Positions 17,183 through 26,445 of a stretch of 64,000 nucleotides of DNA are shown one piece after another. Numbering within the stretch: position 1 is the first letter of the stretch; every line of letters begins with the position of its first letter. Source of the stretch: Candidatus Cloacimonetes bacterium 4572_55. Lineage in GTDB: Bacteria; 4572-55. Below the pieces are notes generated by a model. It had not been told where the DNA came from, did not search any database, and saw nothing but the letters and a program-made list of their open reading frames with translations. Location: the NCBI GenBank assembly GCA_002084765.1, contig NBMB01000001.1:62001-126000 (forward strand), given 5' to 3'. A program made the position numbers and the translations under genes.

Positions 17183-20002
17183 GTGAAAAAACGACTTGAA
17201 CGATTTTTCGACATACGTTCTGGAGAATGGGAACGGGTTATCTTGCTTTTCTTGCTCAATTTTAGCATGGGGATTGCTTTTACTCTTCTTGAAAGCACGG
17301 CTGAGACCCTATTTCTCAAGACGATTGGATCTAAGTTTATCCCTCTTATCATGATTCCCACGTCAATTTTGCGCTTTATCTCCGGAATTGTGTACGCGGC
17401 TTATGCAGACCGCATCCGCAACGATACGCTCTATATCTTCCTTTTCAGTTTTGGATCGACCCTACTTGCAGGGACGTGGGTTCTGATCATGTTCATCAAT
17501 AATATTCCGTCTCATGGAAATTGGGTAGCTTACGGGAGCCTATTTTTATTATATCACATGCTGTTCAATCTCTCGATTATGCACTTCAGTGCCTACGCAA
17601 ATGGGCTGTTTGATATATTAGAATCCAAGCGGTTATTTTCCTTAGTCTCGACCGGGTGGCGTTTTGGCGGGATTCTCGGGGGATTTGGACTGGGTTTGGC
17701 ATTGGAATTTGTCAACAGTACGAATTCTTTGACGATTATTGTCGTCTTTTTTTTACTCATCAATATTTTACTGATCTACGTCATTCGCTGGCGAGTCCGA
17801 AGACGGCAGACGCGGGGCCAATCCGGCGTAAGTATGCGCAAATTGGGGATAATCGAAAGTTACTCTCAAGGGCTTAGATTCATCCGAAACTCCAGCTTAT
17901 TAAAGACCGGAGCAGTAGCCGCCCTATTGATGGTAATTTTTTTGGAAGTCCAATATTTTCAGTATAATGTGATTTTTCAGAAAGAATTTGAGAGCGAGGA
18001 GGAACTTGCCAGATTCTTTCTTATGTTCGCGGGAATATCCAATGTAGTGGGGTTGCTTTTACAATCTATTGTGGTTCCGAGATTGATCAAATGGGTCGGG
18101 GTCGGTACCGCGAATTTGATCTTTCCGATTTTCTCGCTTTTCACCAGCCTATCGCTATTTTTTCCTGTATTTCCTTCGGCGACCTATGCTCGTTTTAATC
18201 ATAAAACGATTAAAGAAGCGATCAAACGCCCGACCACGTTCATGGTATACAATCCGGTTCCCCAAGAAATGCGGGGACGAGCGCAGGCTTTTATTCAAGG
18301 ATTTGTCCTACCCACCGGAGTCTTGATCGCCAGCGGCGTGCTCCTTATTTGTCAGAAATTTAATCTTTCCTTTGCGAGCATCTCTTCTCTCTCCCTTGTA
18401 TTGGGCTTAGGGTATCTCTTTATGACTTACCGCCAAAACCAGGCATACGTCCAGACACTGGTTTCCATCCTCCGTCAAAAAAGCGTAGATCTGCGCTCCT
18501 TGAAACAGGGCGAGTTCGGTCGTGTGAGCGACAGAGAACTTGCTCCATTGATCCAATCGTTGCAAGATCCTGACGAACATATTGCTATCTTTGCCGCGGA
18601 AGTGTTGGGACGAGTCGGAGGTTCTCGAGCAATTAAGCCCATCCTGGAAGCAATACCTGGTAAACAACCCAGTATCCAAAGCTCTTTTATTTGCGTATTG
18701 GGACGGATCAAGGATACGTCGATTATCGATCCTTTGTCCGAATATTTATCGCATAACGACAGCCGCGTCCGAGCCGATACGGTCGAGGCTCTGGGACAGC
18801 AACAGGACACCAAAGTGGTCGGCTTGATCCGAAAGTTGATCTTTGATCGAGACAATCGGGTCTCTGCGAACGCAGTTATTGTGCTCGCCAGTTCTGGAAT
18901 CAAGCAAGAAGCGGAGTTGGGGATGAGCGTTTTGGAAGAAATGTTGATCTCTGACAGCTCCCCAATGCGCTCCAGCGCGATCTATGCAATGGGCGAATTG
19001 GACTCGCCAGACGCGGTCAATCGCTTGATGACATATCTGCAGGACACCTCGGAGGAGGTGCGCTTCCATGCGGCTGCCGCGATCCAAAAACTGGTCAAGG
19101 TACCCAATAAAAAAGTAAGTGCCGCACTCTGCCTGCTTCTGGATGACCGCTCGAGAGATGTGCGAGTGAAGGCAGTCGAGACCTTGAACGGCGTCGCCAC
19201 GAAAGAAGCGATTGAGCCGCTCAAAAAAAAGTTGATCGATCTTGCATTGAAGATCCGCCGGAACGCGTCCGAGGCGTTGGTCAAGATCGGCAAACCCTCT
19301 TTTGAAGAACTGCTGCCGCAGTTGAAAAGTATCTCTATCTCCGTTCCGCTAAAAGAACAAATTGTGATCATACTTCGGCAGATCAACTTGGAAAAAAGCC
19401 AGGCGGAACTTCTTCAATTGGCTCAAAGAGAACTGCGCACCGCTTATGCCAACTGTACCTTGATCTTGGTGCTGAGACAGGCGGAGCCGCCGAGAGCGGT
19501 TGAGCTTTTGATCAAAGCAGTCGAAGATAAAAATGTCGAAGTCCTCTCTCTATGCCTCCGAATTCTGGAAAGTGTGGGAGATCCGAAGACGATTAAGATG
19601 ATCGAACGAGGTTTGAAATATCTCGATAAGCGAAGCCGAGCAAACGCTATCGAAACGCTGGAGCATGTCGGCGACAGAAAGATCATTCGCCTCTTGATTC
19701 CGCTACTGGACAGCGTTTCTTATGAAGAACGCGCGGAAATTGCCCTCCAAACATGGAAAATCAAAAAACGGACGCTTTCTTCAGTGGTGCGTCACTTTGT
19801 CGGGAGTCGGGATCCTTGGCTACGCGCCTGCGCTCTGTTTGCAATCGGCGAGATGAAAATTATGACTTTCGGCCAGTATGTGGTTCGAAATATCACCGAT
19901 AAGGACAGATATGTCAGAGAAGCCGCTATCGAGTCTATGGAAAAACTTGGGCTCGCTCCGGATTCATTTAAAGAGCAGGATGGTAGGTTATCTGTCCAGT
20001 AG
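17183..20002 (+). CDS. Nucleotide-transporter-like (Npt/Tlc, MFS-type) membrane protein fused to HEAT repeats
   Basis: The GTG at 17183 starts a 939-residue protein. Residues 1 to about 430 hold ten to twelve hydrophobic helices; the opening (RSGEWERVILLFLLNFSMGI, TLFLKTIGSKFIPL) resembles bacterial Npt1/Npt2-type ATP:ADP-antiporter relatives. From about 440 to 920 it is a cytoplasmic array of HEAT/PBS-lyase-like repeats (AAEVLGRVGGSRAIKPILEA, RSSAIYAMGELDSPDAVNRL). HEAT fusions of this transporter type occur in free-living bacteria, where the substrate is not known, so nucleotide exchange is not claimed. The 3' end overlaps the DUF1287 gene by 23 bases. Confidence 0.83.
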   Translation: MKKRLERFFDIRSGEWERVILLFLLNFSMGIAFTLLESTAETLFLKTIGSKFIPLIMIPTSILRFISGIVYAAYADRIRNDTLYIFLFSFGSTLLAGTWVLIMFINNIPSHGNWVAYGSLFLLYHMLFNLSIMHFSAYANGLFDILESKRLFSLVSTGWRFGGILGGFGLGLALEFVNSTNSLTIIVVFFLLINILLIYVIRWRVRRRQTRGQSGVSMRKLGIIESYSQGLRFIRNSSLLKTGAVAALLMVIFLEVQYFQYNVIFQKEFESEEELARFFLMFAGISNVVGLLLQSIVVPRLIKWVGVGTANLIFPIFSLFTSLSLFFPVFPSATYARFNHKTIKEAIKRPTTFMVYNPVPQEMRGRAQAFIQGFVLPTGVLIASGVLLICQKFNLSFASISSLSLVLGLGYLFMTYRQNQAYVQTLVSILRQKSVDLRSLKQGEFGRVSDRELAPLIQSLQDPDEHIAIFAAEVLGRVGGSRAIKPILEAIPGKQPSIQSSFICVLGRIKDTSIIDPLSEYLSHNDSRVRADTVEALGQQQDTKVVGLIRKLIFDRDNRVSANAVIVLASSGIKQEAELGMSVLEEMLISDSSPMRSSAIYAMGELDSPDAVNRLMTYLQDTSEEVRFHAAAAIQKLVKVPNKKVSAALCLLLDDRSRDVRVKAVETLNGVATKEAIEPLKKKLIDLALKIRRNASEALVKIGKPSFEELLPQLKSISISVPLKEQIVIILRQINLEKSQAELLQLAQRELRTAYANCTLILVLRQAEPPRAVELLIKAVEDKNVEVLSLCLRILESVGDPKTIKMIERGLKYLDKRSRANAIETLEHVGDRKIIRLLIPLLDSVSYEERAEIALQTWKIKKRTLSSVVRHFVGSRDPWLRACALFAIGEMKIMTFGQYVVRNITDKDRYVREAAIESMEKLGLAPDSFKEQDGRLSVQ

Positions 20003-20777
20003 GCTGGCTCAAAAATGCATCTCCGCGGCTTCTGGTCAATCCCGGCTGATCCAAGAATTTTTCAATATTGCGATAATGCTCGCCGCGGGTGTGGTTTTCC
20101 TTTCTGGGTGGATGCGTTTTGTCGTGGACACTCCTCCTTTTTTTATCGATACATACCCAAAATTTGACAATACTGTGAAAGATGGAGAAATCGGCAGAGC
20201 TATTCTAAATGGCGCGCAGAGAGAGGTGCATAATCAGACAAAATATGATAAAAGCAAGCAGGTATATCAGCCTCTCTATTTTCTGGACGGAAAACGGCAA
20301 AGCAACCCCGTGTTCCCGGGCGGCGATATCGATCCCAATCATGGGGTCTGCTCGGATTTGATCGTGCGTGCTCTGAGACCGGCTGGATATGATCTGCAAC
20401 GCCTGATTAATGAAGACATCCACCAGGCACCGAAGGCGTATCGCATCGAACAACGGTTCAACCAACCTTCCCCTGACTACCATATCGATCACCGCCGGGT
20501 ATCCAACCAGTTTATATTCTTCCAGCGCCACGCCATTTCTCTCCCCACCGAAACCGACAGTCTCTTCTATCCTCAATGGAAACCGGGCGATATTGTGGTC
20601 TGGGATTTGAATCCGGAAGACGAGCCTCCAGATCATGTCGGGGTTGTCTCTGACCAGATTGTTTCGGGAACAAACCGGCCGTACGTCATTCAGAACAATG
20701 GAAAAACTCAGGCAATCGATTGCCTCGAAAGGAACCATTGGAAGGTCGTTGGGCATTTTCGTTTTCCAAATGAGTAA
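19980..20777 (+). CDS. DUF1287 family protein, membrane-anchored
   Basis: The ATG at 19980 lies inside the end of the previous gene; earlier in-frame starts exist but would add residues translated from HEAT-coding sequence. This gives 265 residues. One hydrophobic helix (residues about 22-45) is followed by GGDIDPNHGVCSDLIVRALR, then YHIDHRRVSNQFIFFQRH, then WKPGDIVVWDL and DHVGVVSDQ. These are the conserved blocks of DUF1287. The ordered Cys (GVCSD) and His (DHVG) suggest a papain/NlpC-like fold, which is inference. Coupling to the transporter-HEAT gene suggests a shared envelope function. Confidence 0.85.
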   Translation: MVGYLSSRLAQKCISAASGQSRLIQEFFNIAIMLAAGVVFLSGWMRFVVDTPPFFIDTYPKFDNTVKDGEIGRAILNGAQREVHNQTKYDKSKQVYQPLYFLDGKRQSNPVFPGGDIDPNHGVCSDLIVRALRPAGYDLQRLINEDIHQAPKAYRIEQRFNQPSPDYHIDHRRVSNQFIFFQRHAISLPTETDSLFYPQWKPGDIVVWDLNPEDEPPDHVGVVSDQIVSGTNRPYVIQNNGKTQAIDCLERNHWKVVGHFRFPNE

Positions 20778-20840
20778 TTGTACCCGCAGATTTTGAAGAG
20801 AGGCTTGGTTGGTTACGGATTTATACGGGGGGATTATCCG

Positions 20841-22421
20841 TCATTCCCTTTTCTGAAAAATTGGAAGTTGAATATCAAACCGCGCGCCTTTCCCGACCTC
20901 GCTTTCCGCTGTAACCCGACCGTTATGATCCTGAATAATTCGATCCACAATAGATAGTCCCAATCCAGTGCCATTTTCCTTTGTGGTAAAGTAGGGTTGG
21001 AAAACTCTCTCCAGCCGATCTCTGGGGATTCCATATCCCGTATCTTCCAGATGGATATACATCGTCGAGTCGCCCTCTGCATAATTGGCTTGAATTCTAA
21101 TTTTTTTGATCGATCGATTCATGACAGCGTGGGTTGCGTTTTCGATCAGATTGATCAACACTCGTCGCAGTCTCTCTGCATCGGCTTCGATAGAAGGAAG
21201 TGGATCCGTTGATTGGAGCGTGAACCGAATCGCGGGATGCGCCGTGGCAAAAAACGAGACCAATTCTTTGAGGATGGAACCGATGTCGGTCTCCTGAAAA
21301 TTGGGCGCGGGCATACGAGCGAACTCGCTGAACTCCTGCACCATCCGTCTCAATCCATCGACTTCTTGGATAATGGTCTCGGTACATTCGCTGAATGTCT
21401 CCGAAAAGTCCTGGTTCCCCTTATTATATTCATCTCGCAAATGCTGGATAGAAAGTTGAATTGGAGTCAACGGATTTTTGATCTCGTGAGCCAGTCTTCT
21501 GGCAATGCCTTGCCAGGCCGCGATCCTTTCCGCGTGGATCAGCTTTTTTCGGTTCTCTTCGAGGTCTCTGGACATCCTGTTAAATGAGTTCATCAGCTCG
21601 CCGATCTCGTCGCGACTCAACCGTTGTAATTGATATCCCATATTTCCTTTTGCCAATTCATGGGTGGCTTGCACAAGTTGCCCTATTGGCTCGGTAAATT
21701 TTCGGGCGAGATAAATCGATGCAATCACAGCCGCGACTGCAACCACAAAAGCGAGAGCTAAAAACGAACCGAAAAGGTGGACAAAATAGCGTCCCCGCAA
21801 CATATCCACTTCGGTATAGAACTGAGATTTGATCTGAACCTCGTTTAGATTGCGCACATAATCTTCTGGGAAGACTTGATTTCCCACCAGCATGCCTATA
21901 ATTTGTCCATGACCGTTTTCAATGGCTTTACCGGCTTTAAGAATTCGATTTTCCGATCCAGAGCGGTGAACCAAATCAAATTTGGACTGCAACCCGTGGA
22001 TAACACGATCCCGATCAGTCATAGGGATCTGATCTTCATATCCAGATTTACAAACAAAGTGGATCAACGCGCCTTCCGCGTCATAAAGCTCGATAGCGTC
22101 AAGGTCATTGGAACGGATCGCGCTTTTCAAAAGAGATTCCGTGTTTTGCAGTCGGTTTTTGTTCCGCAGTTCCGGCTCATAACTCAGGTTCACAATCTGG
22201 AAAGATATGCGATTCACGTTCTCCTGATAGCTTTTGTCTGCGATCGCCAGTGCTGCGTTTAATCCTTGCTCTAATGGCTGGTTGACACCGATATTGATCC
22301 CGGTATCAAGCAATGAATAGCTGGCTCCGACCAAAATGATCAAGGGGATTCCGGTCAATGCCAAAGATGTCAAGATAAGTCGATTGCGGAGGGAAATGTG
22401 GCGAGAAAAAAAATTTTTCAC
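20841..22421 (-). CDS. NtrY-like sensor histidine kinase
   Basis: A 526-residue inner-membrane sensor. TM1 is at residues about 13-35, a periplasmic sensor of about 160 residues follows, and TM2 is near 205-230, then a HAMP segment (KFTEPIGQLVQATHELAKGN). The H-box is LAHEIKNPLTPIQLSIQHLR with His near residue 311, a form typical of NtrY. The ATP-binding part has LINLIENATHA, DTGYGIP and GTGLGLSIV. The partner response regulator is not adjacent. The start overlaps the stop of the upstream DUF4390-like lipoprotein by four bases. Confidence 0.93.
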   Translation of the reverse strand: MKNFFSRHISLRNRLILTSLALTGIPLIILVGASYSLLDTGINIGVNQPLEQGLNAALAIADKSYQENVNRISFQIVNLSYEPELRNKNRLQNTESLLKSAIRSNDLDAIELYDAEGALIHFVCKSGYEDQIPMTDRDRVIHGLQSKFDLVHRSGSENRILKAGKAIENGHGQIIGMLVGNQVFPEDYVRNLNEVQIKSQFYTEVDMLRGRYFVHLFGSFLALAFVVAVAAVIASIYLARKFTEPIGQLVQATHELAKGNMGYQLQRLSRDEIGELMNSFNRMSRDLEENRKKLIHAERIAAWQGIARRLAHEIKNPLTPIQLSIQHLRDEYNKGNQDFSETFSECTETIIQEVDGLRRMVQEFSEFARMPAPNFQETDIGSILKELVSFFATAHPAIRFTLQSTDPLPSIEADAERLRRVLINLIENATHAVMNRSIKKIRIQANYAEGDSTMYIHLEDTGYGIPRDRLERVFQPYFTTKENGTGLGLSIVDRIIQDHNGRVTAESEVGKGARFDIQLPIFQKRE

Positions 22422-23047
22422 GGTTCTGTCTCAATGAAAAGTTCAGGCGTTATCCATTTGGATCGATAACTGAGTAGCGGGGGATCGTACAGCCAAAAAG
22501 CGATCAGTTTTCCCAACCCGAAAGGCAAACTCTCCTCCGGCATAGGCGGTCTCAAATTCTCCTTACCGTCCTTCCACATCCCCGAGGATTCGGACTTGGA
22601 ATGATCTAAGGTCATCAGGAGTCTGACCCGAGCGCGATCCGGCGGGAAATCTATGGGATATTCCGTAATACGTGGGAAATTTTTTTTCACACCTGGCAGA
22701 TACATCTCACGCGTAGTATCTGGATCCGATATGATACAGTGATAGGTCTTATTCCATATATCATAACGAATTGCCTGCGTGATTTTGATCGATTTTCTGC
22801 GACCCCCTTCCGTTGATTCCGAAATCTCAAACAGAGCGGAGCAGGTTAATCCCTTGTTCAGAGGTGCCAGAATTTTTTCTGGAAATTGGTCAGTTAAGCC
22901 CACAGATAGCCTTCCGCTGCTGTTTCCTGTCGGTTGAATTTTGGCTTGAATCCTTATAGAATTTTCAGAATCTTGACAAGAAAATCCGCTTAAACATATA
23001 ACCAAAAGAATAATATAATATATACTTTTATAATTTTTTATAATCAT
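22418..23047 (-). CDS. DUF4390-like lipoprotein upstream of NtrY-like kinase
   Basis: A 209-residue protein with a lipoprotein signal (LLVICLSGFSC; Cys near residue 24). The mature part has LAPLNKGLTCSALFEISES followed by a short KIT...YDIWNKTYHC pattern. It resembles DUF4390, a small family often encoded just before NtrY kinases. It is translationally coupled to the kinase here, which supports that assignment. A role as a periplasmic input for the kinase is inference. Confidence 0.65.
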   Translation of the reverse strand: MIIKNYKSIYYIILLVICLSGFSCQDSENSIRIQAKIQPTGNSSGRLSVGLTDQFPEKILAPLNKGLTCSALFEISESTEGGRRKSIKITQAIRYDIWNKTYHCIISDPDTTREMYLPGVKKNFPRITEYPIDFPPDRARVRLLMTLDHSKSESSGMWKDGKENLRPPMPEESLPFGLGKLIAFWLYDPPLLSYRSKWITPELFIETEP

Positions 23048-23048
23048 A

Positions 23049-23097
23049 TTGATTATGCAGCTTTTTGATTATGCAACTTTTTGATTATGCAACTTTT
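23049..23097. repeat. Three tandem 16-17-bp units at the end of sixA
   Basis: TTGATTATGCA(G/A)CTTT occurs three times with a period of 16-17 bases. The last copy forms the final codons of sixA and the other two fill the gap to the next gene. Each extra copy places a stop in frame, so the sixA tail (HNQKVA) is made from repeat sequence. Confidence 0.75.
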
Positions 23098-23596
23098 TTT
23101 TCCCCACGATCAATTTGGGCTGGATCAAATAAAGGAGTTCGCCTTCATTTTTATAAATTTTGTCGGCTCGAACTCCTGCAAAACCTCCCTTTTTCAGAGA
23201 AATCGGGTAATGGATAGTCGATTTTGCGCCGATTAATAGGCTGACCGCGTGACCGAAGTCAGGAGCATGACCTACCAGAAGGATTTTTTCACTTTTCCCA
23301 GCGTTTTTAAGCAACGCCCTTATCTCGGAAAGACTTGCCCCGCATGAAAGCGAATTAGCGACTTCCATTTTTGCCGTAGCTTTCAGGCACTTGGCAACGA
23401 TCTCAGCTGTCTGTCTCGCTCTGACCAGGGGGCTGGTATAAATCCGATCAAACCCAAACTCTTCCTTTTCCATCCACTTCGCGATGGACTCCATCCGTTC
23501 AATGCCCTGGTCTGTGAGATAGCGCTCAAAATCCACGGGACATTGGGGATCATAATAATTGATAGCGATTCCATGTCGCAAAAAAGTAATGTGCAT
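23069..23596 (-). CDS. sixA: SixA-type phosphohistidine phosphatase
   Basis: A 175-residue histidine phosphatase of the phosphoglycerate-mutase superfamily. The catalytic RHG triad is in ITFLRHGIA (residues 3-11). IYTSPLVRARQTAEI near residue 52 and the second catalytic His in ILLVGHAPDFG near 104 complete the SixA pattern. SixA removes phosphate from histidine phosphotransfer domains. It sits 21 bases upstream of the DUF4390-like/NtrY-like pair, which suggests control of the same phosphorelay (inference). GGAGA precedes the ATG at 23596. Confidence 0.9.
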   Translation of the reverse strand: MHITFLRHGIAINYYDPQCPVDFERYLTDQGIERMESIAKWMEKEEFGFDRIYTSPLVRARQTAEIVAKCLKATAKMEVANSLSCGASLSEIRALLKNAGKSEKILLVGHAPDFGHAVSLLIGAKSTIHYPISLKKGGFAGVRADKIYKNEGELLYLIQPKLIVGKKKLHNQKVA

Positions 23597-23792
23597 ATCG
23601 GTCTCCTTAAATTGAATCGGTCATAATTCGAAAAAAACAAATTTTTACACCGCCAAATTCATAAAGTTCTTGATAGCGCGTATGCTTGCCACGGTCTCTG
23701 CATGGGGGGAAAATTCCGGACTTTATTTTAGCTCGAACGTGGAATAAACTATCGATTTTCAGAGCCAATATTGTAAAAAGGCGATATTTTTA

Positions 23793-23820
23793 TTGACATT
23801 TAACTATTCCTTGATATATC
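23793..23820 (+). promoter_or_regulatory. Possible promoter for the class C serine hydrolase
   Basis: TTGACA (23793-23798) and TATATC (23815-23820) lie 16 bases apart. The hydrolase starts 210 bases downstream. The 23597-24030 gap contains no gene other than this element and the hairpin at 23952. Confidence 0.4.
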
Positions 23821-23951
23821 TTTTCAGAAGTCAGAGAAGATTCGAAATCTGATCTGCGATATCTACAAAGTCTGCGGATAAATTTATATAAATCGCCATT
23901 ATCTTTCACCCAAACCATTTACAGCTCAGTGCTGTGAATCATGCTAAGTCG

Positions 23952-23978
23952 GATGTTCTTGAAGAGTTCAAGAACATC
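23952..23978 (+). promoter_or_regulatory. Perfect 12-bp stem hairpin in the leader of the serine hydrolase
   Basis: GATGTTCTTGAA (23952-23963) and TTCAAGAACATC (23967-23978) form an uninterrupted stem with loop GAG. An ATATTTTTTTTT tract follows about 10 bases later, and the ribosome site is at 24015. It could be a weak attenuator or a regulator-binding dyad. Confidence 0.5.
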
Positions 23979-24030
23979 GCATTGTGATATTTTTTTTTAC
24001 AAGATTTTTTGTACAAGGAGGAGATCGATT

Positions 24031-25287
24031 ATGAAACATCTGTTTAATCTCAACAAAATGGTTATCATTCTGTTGATTTTGACATCGGCTATTATAGGTT
24101 GCGACGACGACTGCGACGACTGCGACCCGGACACACAGCAAACACAGGACAAATTGCTTCAGCTTCTGTTGGATGAGCGGGTTGATCGCTTTGACGTAGT
24201 TCCCGGAGGCGCACTGGCAGTTATTCGTCCCAACGACGACGCGCTGGTTTTCACGACCGGATTTTCTGATAAGGAAAACCAAGTTGTTATGGAGAAAGAC
24301 GCGACTTTTCGTATTGGAAGCGTCACAAAAACATTCACCGCGTTGGCAACTATGCAGTTGGCGCAAAGTGGTGAAATTACGCTGGACCAGACAATTGAAG
24401 AATTGCTACCCGGGATATTGGGCGAGCAATATCATCCTCAAGAAATCACAGTAAGGCATCTGTTGAACCACACAGCGGGAGTCTTCAGTTTCACCGGTGA
24501 TGTTATGAATTGGATGGTTCCTTATCTGCTGGATCCTTCGGTCACTTTTACGCCGTTGGAACTTATCGGCATCGCTAATCTTTATCAACCGACCGGTCCG
24601 ATTGGCTCGGAATGGCATTACTCCAACACGCATTATATTCTTCTGGGATTGATCATTGAAGATGTGACTGGCAATACGTGGGAGGAAGAGGTTCGAACCC
24701 GTTTTATTGATCCGTTGGGACTGCAACATACCACTGTGCCGGAGACAGGCGACGAGTCCATGCCCTCTGGTTACGCTCACGGTTATACCAACCTCTACAT
24801 CGAAACTGGCGGCGCGGCTGGCGGCGATTCGCTTGTGGAATTCAGCGAGATCGAGCCTTCGACCACATGGTCGTCCGGTAATATGATCTCTTCGGTTGGC
24901 GATCTGGCTCGCTGGGCAAAAGCAATTGCCGAAGGCGAGTTGTTAAACGATGAATATCAAGGGGAGCTGCTCACCTTCTTTGATGTAAGCGACAATATCA
25001 AGATGGGGTTGGGGATTGTCAGAGAAGCAGACTATAGGATTCTCGGTCATCGCGGACAGATAGAGGCGTATGACTGCGCAATGATGTATATGGAAGACCT
25101 GGGTATTTCTACGGCTTCGTGCGTCAATTCGCAGATTCAGCAGATCGGACCCGAATACAGCAATGTGGAATTGCTGGTCATGTACGACGCTTTCGGCGTG
25201 TTGCGAGAGGAACTTCCGGCGATTCCAGCTATACAGGAGATCATTCCGGGGCTGAGACCGAGCGGTCCCCCACTAACCGAATATTAA
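24031..25287 (+). CDS. Class C beta-lactamase-like serine hydrolase, lipoprotein
   Basis: The ATG at 24031 is chosen because AAGGAGGAG lies seven bases upstream and a lipoprotein signal follows (LLILTSAIIGC, Cys near residue 20). Earlier in-frame ATGs lack both. The protein has 418 residues. After a Cys/Asp-rich linker (DDDCDDCDPD) it has the SxxK motif GSVTKTF near residue 76, the Tyr motif HYSNTHY near 170 and HRGQIEAY as the HxG motif near 316. Family members are D,D-peptidases, esterases or beta-lactamases. With a lipid anchor it acts at the envelope; the substrate cannot be told. Confidence 0.9.
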   Translation: MKHLFNLNKMVIILLILTSAIIGCDDDCDDCDPDTQQTQDKLLQLLLDERVDRFDVVPGGALAVIRPNDDALVFTTGFSDKENQVVMEKDATFRIGSVTKTFTALATMQLAQSGEITLDQTIEELLPGILGEQYHPQEITVRHLLNHTAGVFSFTGDVMNWMVPYLLDPSVTFTPLELIGIANLYQPTGPIGSEWHYSNTHYILLGLIIEDVTGNTWEEEVRTRFIDPLGLQHTTVPETGDESMPSGYAHGYTNLYIETGGAAGGDSLVEFSEIEPSTTWSSGNMISSVGDLARWAKAIAEGELLNDEYQGELLTFFDVSDNIKMGLGIVREADYRILGHRGQIEAYDCAMMYMEDLGISTASCVNSQIQQIGPEYSNVELLVMYDAFGVLREELPAIPAIQEIIPGLRPSGPPLTEY

Positions 25288-25310
25288 TATCTGGATCATA
25301 TCACGTTGCA

Positions 25311-25343
25311 AGACCCTAAGGGTTTTAGAAACCCTTAGGGTCT
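25311..25343. repeat. 33-bp palindromic element between serine hydrolase and gpsA
   Basis: AGACCCTAAGGGTTT (25311-25325), TAG and AAACCCTTAGGGTCT (25329-25343) form a perfect 15-bp stem. It starts 24 bases after the hydrolase stop and ends 28 bases before gpsA. There is no U-tract, so it looks more like a dispersed palindrome or processing site than an intrinsic terminator. Confidence 0.7.
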
Positions 25344-25371
25344 GTGTCTGTGAATAATAAGGGAACAAAAA

Positions 25372-26388
25372 ATGGCGAATATTACTGTCCTGGGTTCGGG
25401 AAGTTGGGGCTGCACATTGGCGATTGTCGCATTGCGGAACCGCCATCGCGTTCGGGTGTGGGGATTTTTTCAGGAGGAGATCGACCGGATTAATGCAGAT
25501 CGTCGCGCGGAAGACTATCTCCCTGGAACACGCATCCCGGAGGAGATATATTTCACCTCGAATATGGAAGACGCTCTGGACGATCCCGATATGATCATGG
25601 TTGTGGTTCCGTCTCATGTTGTGCGTCCGGTTGTCCGCGATCTAGCGCGTTTTTTACGAGGTACCCCGGGCAGTTCGGTCATTTTGAACGCGGCTAAGGG
25701 GATAGAAAACGACACTTTATTTCGTATGTCCGAAGTAATTAAACAAGAACTGCCAGATAGATTTCATGATCAAGTCTGCACGCTCTCTGGCCCCAGTCTC
25801 GCCCGAGAGGTATGCGCCCGGATCCCGACGCTTGTCGCGGTCGCTGGAAAAAACCAGAAAATTTTGGATCAAGCTCAATCCCTGCTGATGTCAGAACGAT
25901 TCCGGATCTACACAAACAGCGATATTATTGGCGTAGAACTGGGCGGATCATTGAAAAATGTAATAGCGATTGCGTCTGGCGCGCTGGACGGTCTGAGATT
26001 CGGCGATAATACAAAAGGCGCGCTGATGACTCGCGGTCTGGCAGAAATGACCCGCTTAGGAACGGCTTTGGGTGCGGACCCCGCCACCTTTTCGGGCTTG
26101 GCTGGGATGGGCGATCTGATCACCACCTGCGCCAGCAAGCAGAGCCGCAACCGGTATGTGGGCGAACGCCTGGGACAGGGCGAGAAGCTCAAGGATATTC
26201 TGTCCCAGATGGTCATGGTGGCAGAGGGAGTGAAAACAACCGAATCCGCGTATCGTCTCGCAAAAAAAACAGGCGTAGAGATGCCGATTGTTGAGCAGGT
26301 CTACGCGATATTATTCCAAGAAAAAGATATCCTGCAAGCGACTTCGGACTTGATGCTGCGAGAGGCAAAATCAGAAATCTGGCAGTAG
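25372..26388 (+). CDS. gpsA: Glycerol-3-phosphate dehydrogenase [NAD(P)+]
   Basis: A 338-residue cytosolic enzyme that reduces dihydroxyacetone phosphate to sn-glycerol-3-phosphate for phospholipid synthesis. The nucleotide-binding loop is VLGSGSWGCTLA (residues 4-15). The catalytic Lys lies in GGSLKNVIAIASG near residue 190, and GLAGMGDLITTC near 243 and SRNRYVGERLG near 261 are also conserved. Length and order are standard. A strong terminator follows 22 bases after the stop. Confidence 0.97.
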   Translation: MANITVLGSGSWGCTLAIVALRNRHRVRVWGFFQEEIDRINADRRAEDYLPGTRIPEEIYFTSNMEDALDDPDMIMVVVPSHVVRPVVRDLARFLRGTPGSSVILNAAKGIENDTLFRMSEVIKQELPDRFHDQVCTLSGPSLAREVCARIPTLVAVAGKNQKILDQAQSLLMSERFRIYTNSDIIGVELGGSLKNVIAIASGALDGLRFGDNTKGALMTRGLAEMTRLGTALGADPATFSGLAGMGDLITTCASKQSRNRYVGERLGQGEKLKDILSQMVMVAEGVKTTESAYRLAKKTGVEMPIVEQVYAILFQEKDILQATSDLMLREAKSEIWQ

Positions 26389-26410
26389 ATTCTCCCCCGA
26401 TCTATTTACT

Positions 26411-26445
26411 GTACCGCAGATCGGCTATCTGCGGTACGGCTTTTT
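26411..26445 (+). terminator. Intrinsic terminator after gpsA; CGCAGAT hairpin family copy 2
   Basis: GTACCGCAGAT (26411-26421), loop CGGCT and ATCTGCGGTAC (26427-26437) form a perfect 11-bp stem, followed by GGC and TTTTT (26441-26445). The core is shared with hairpins at 14091 and 39778. Confidence 0.8.
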
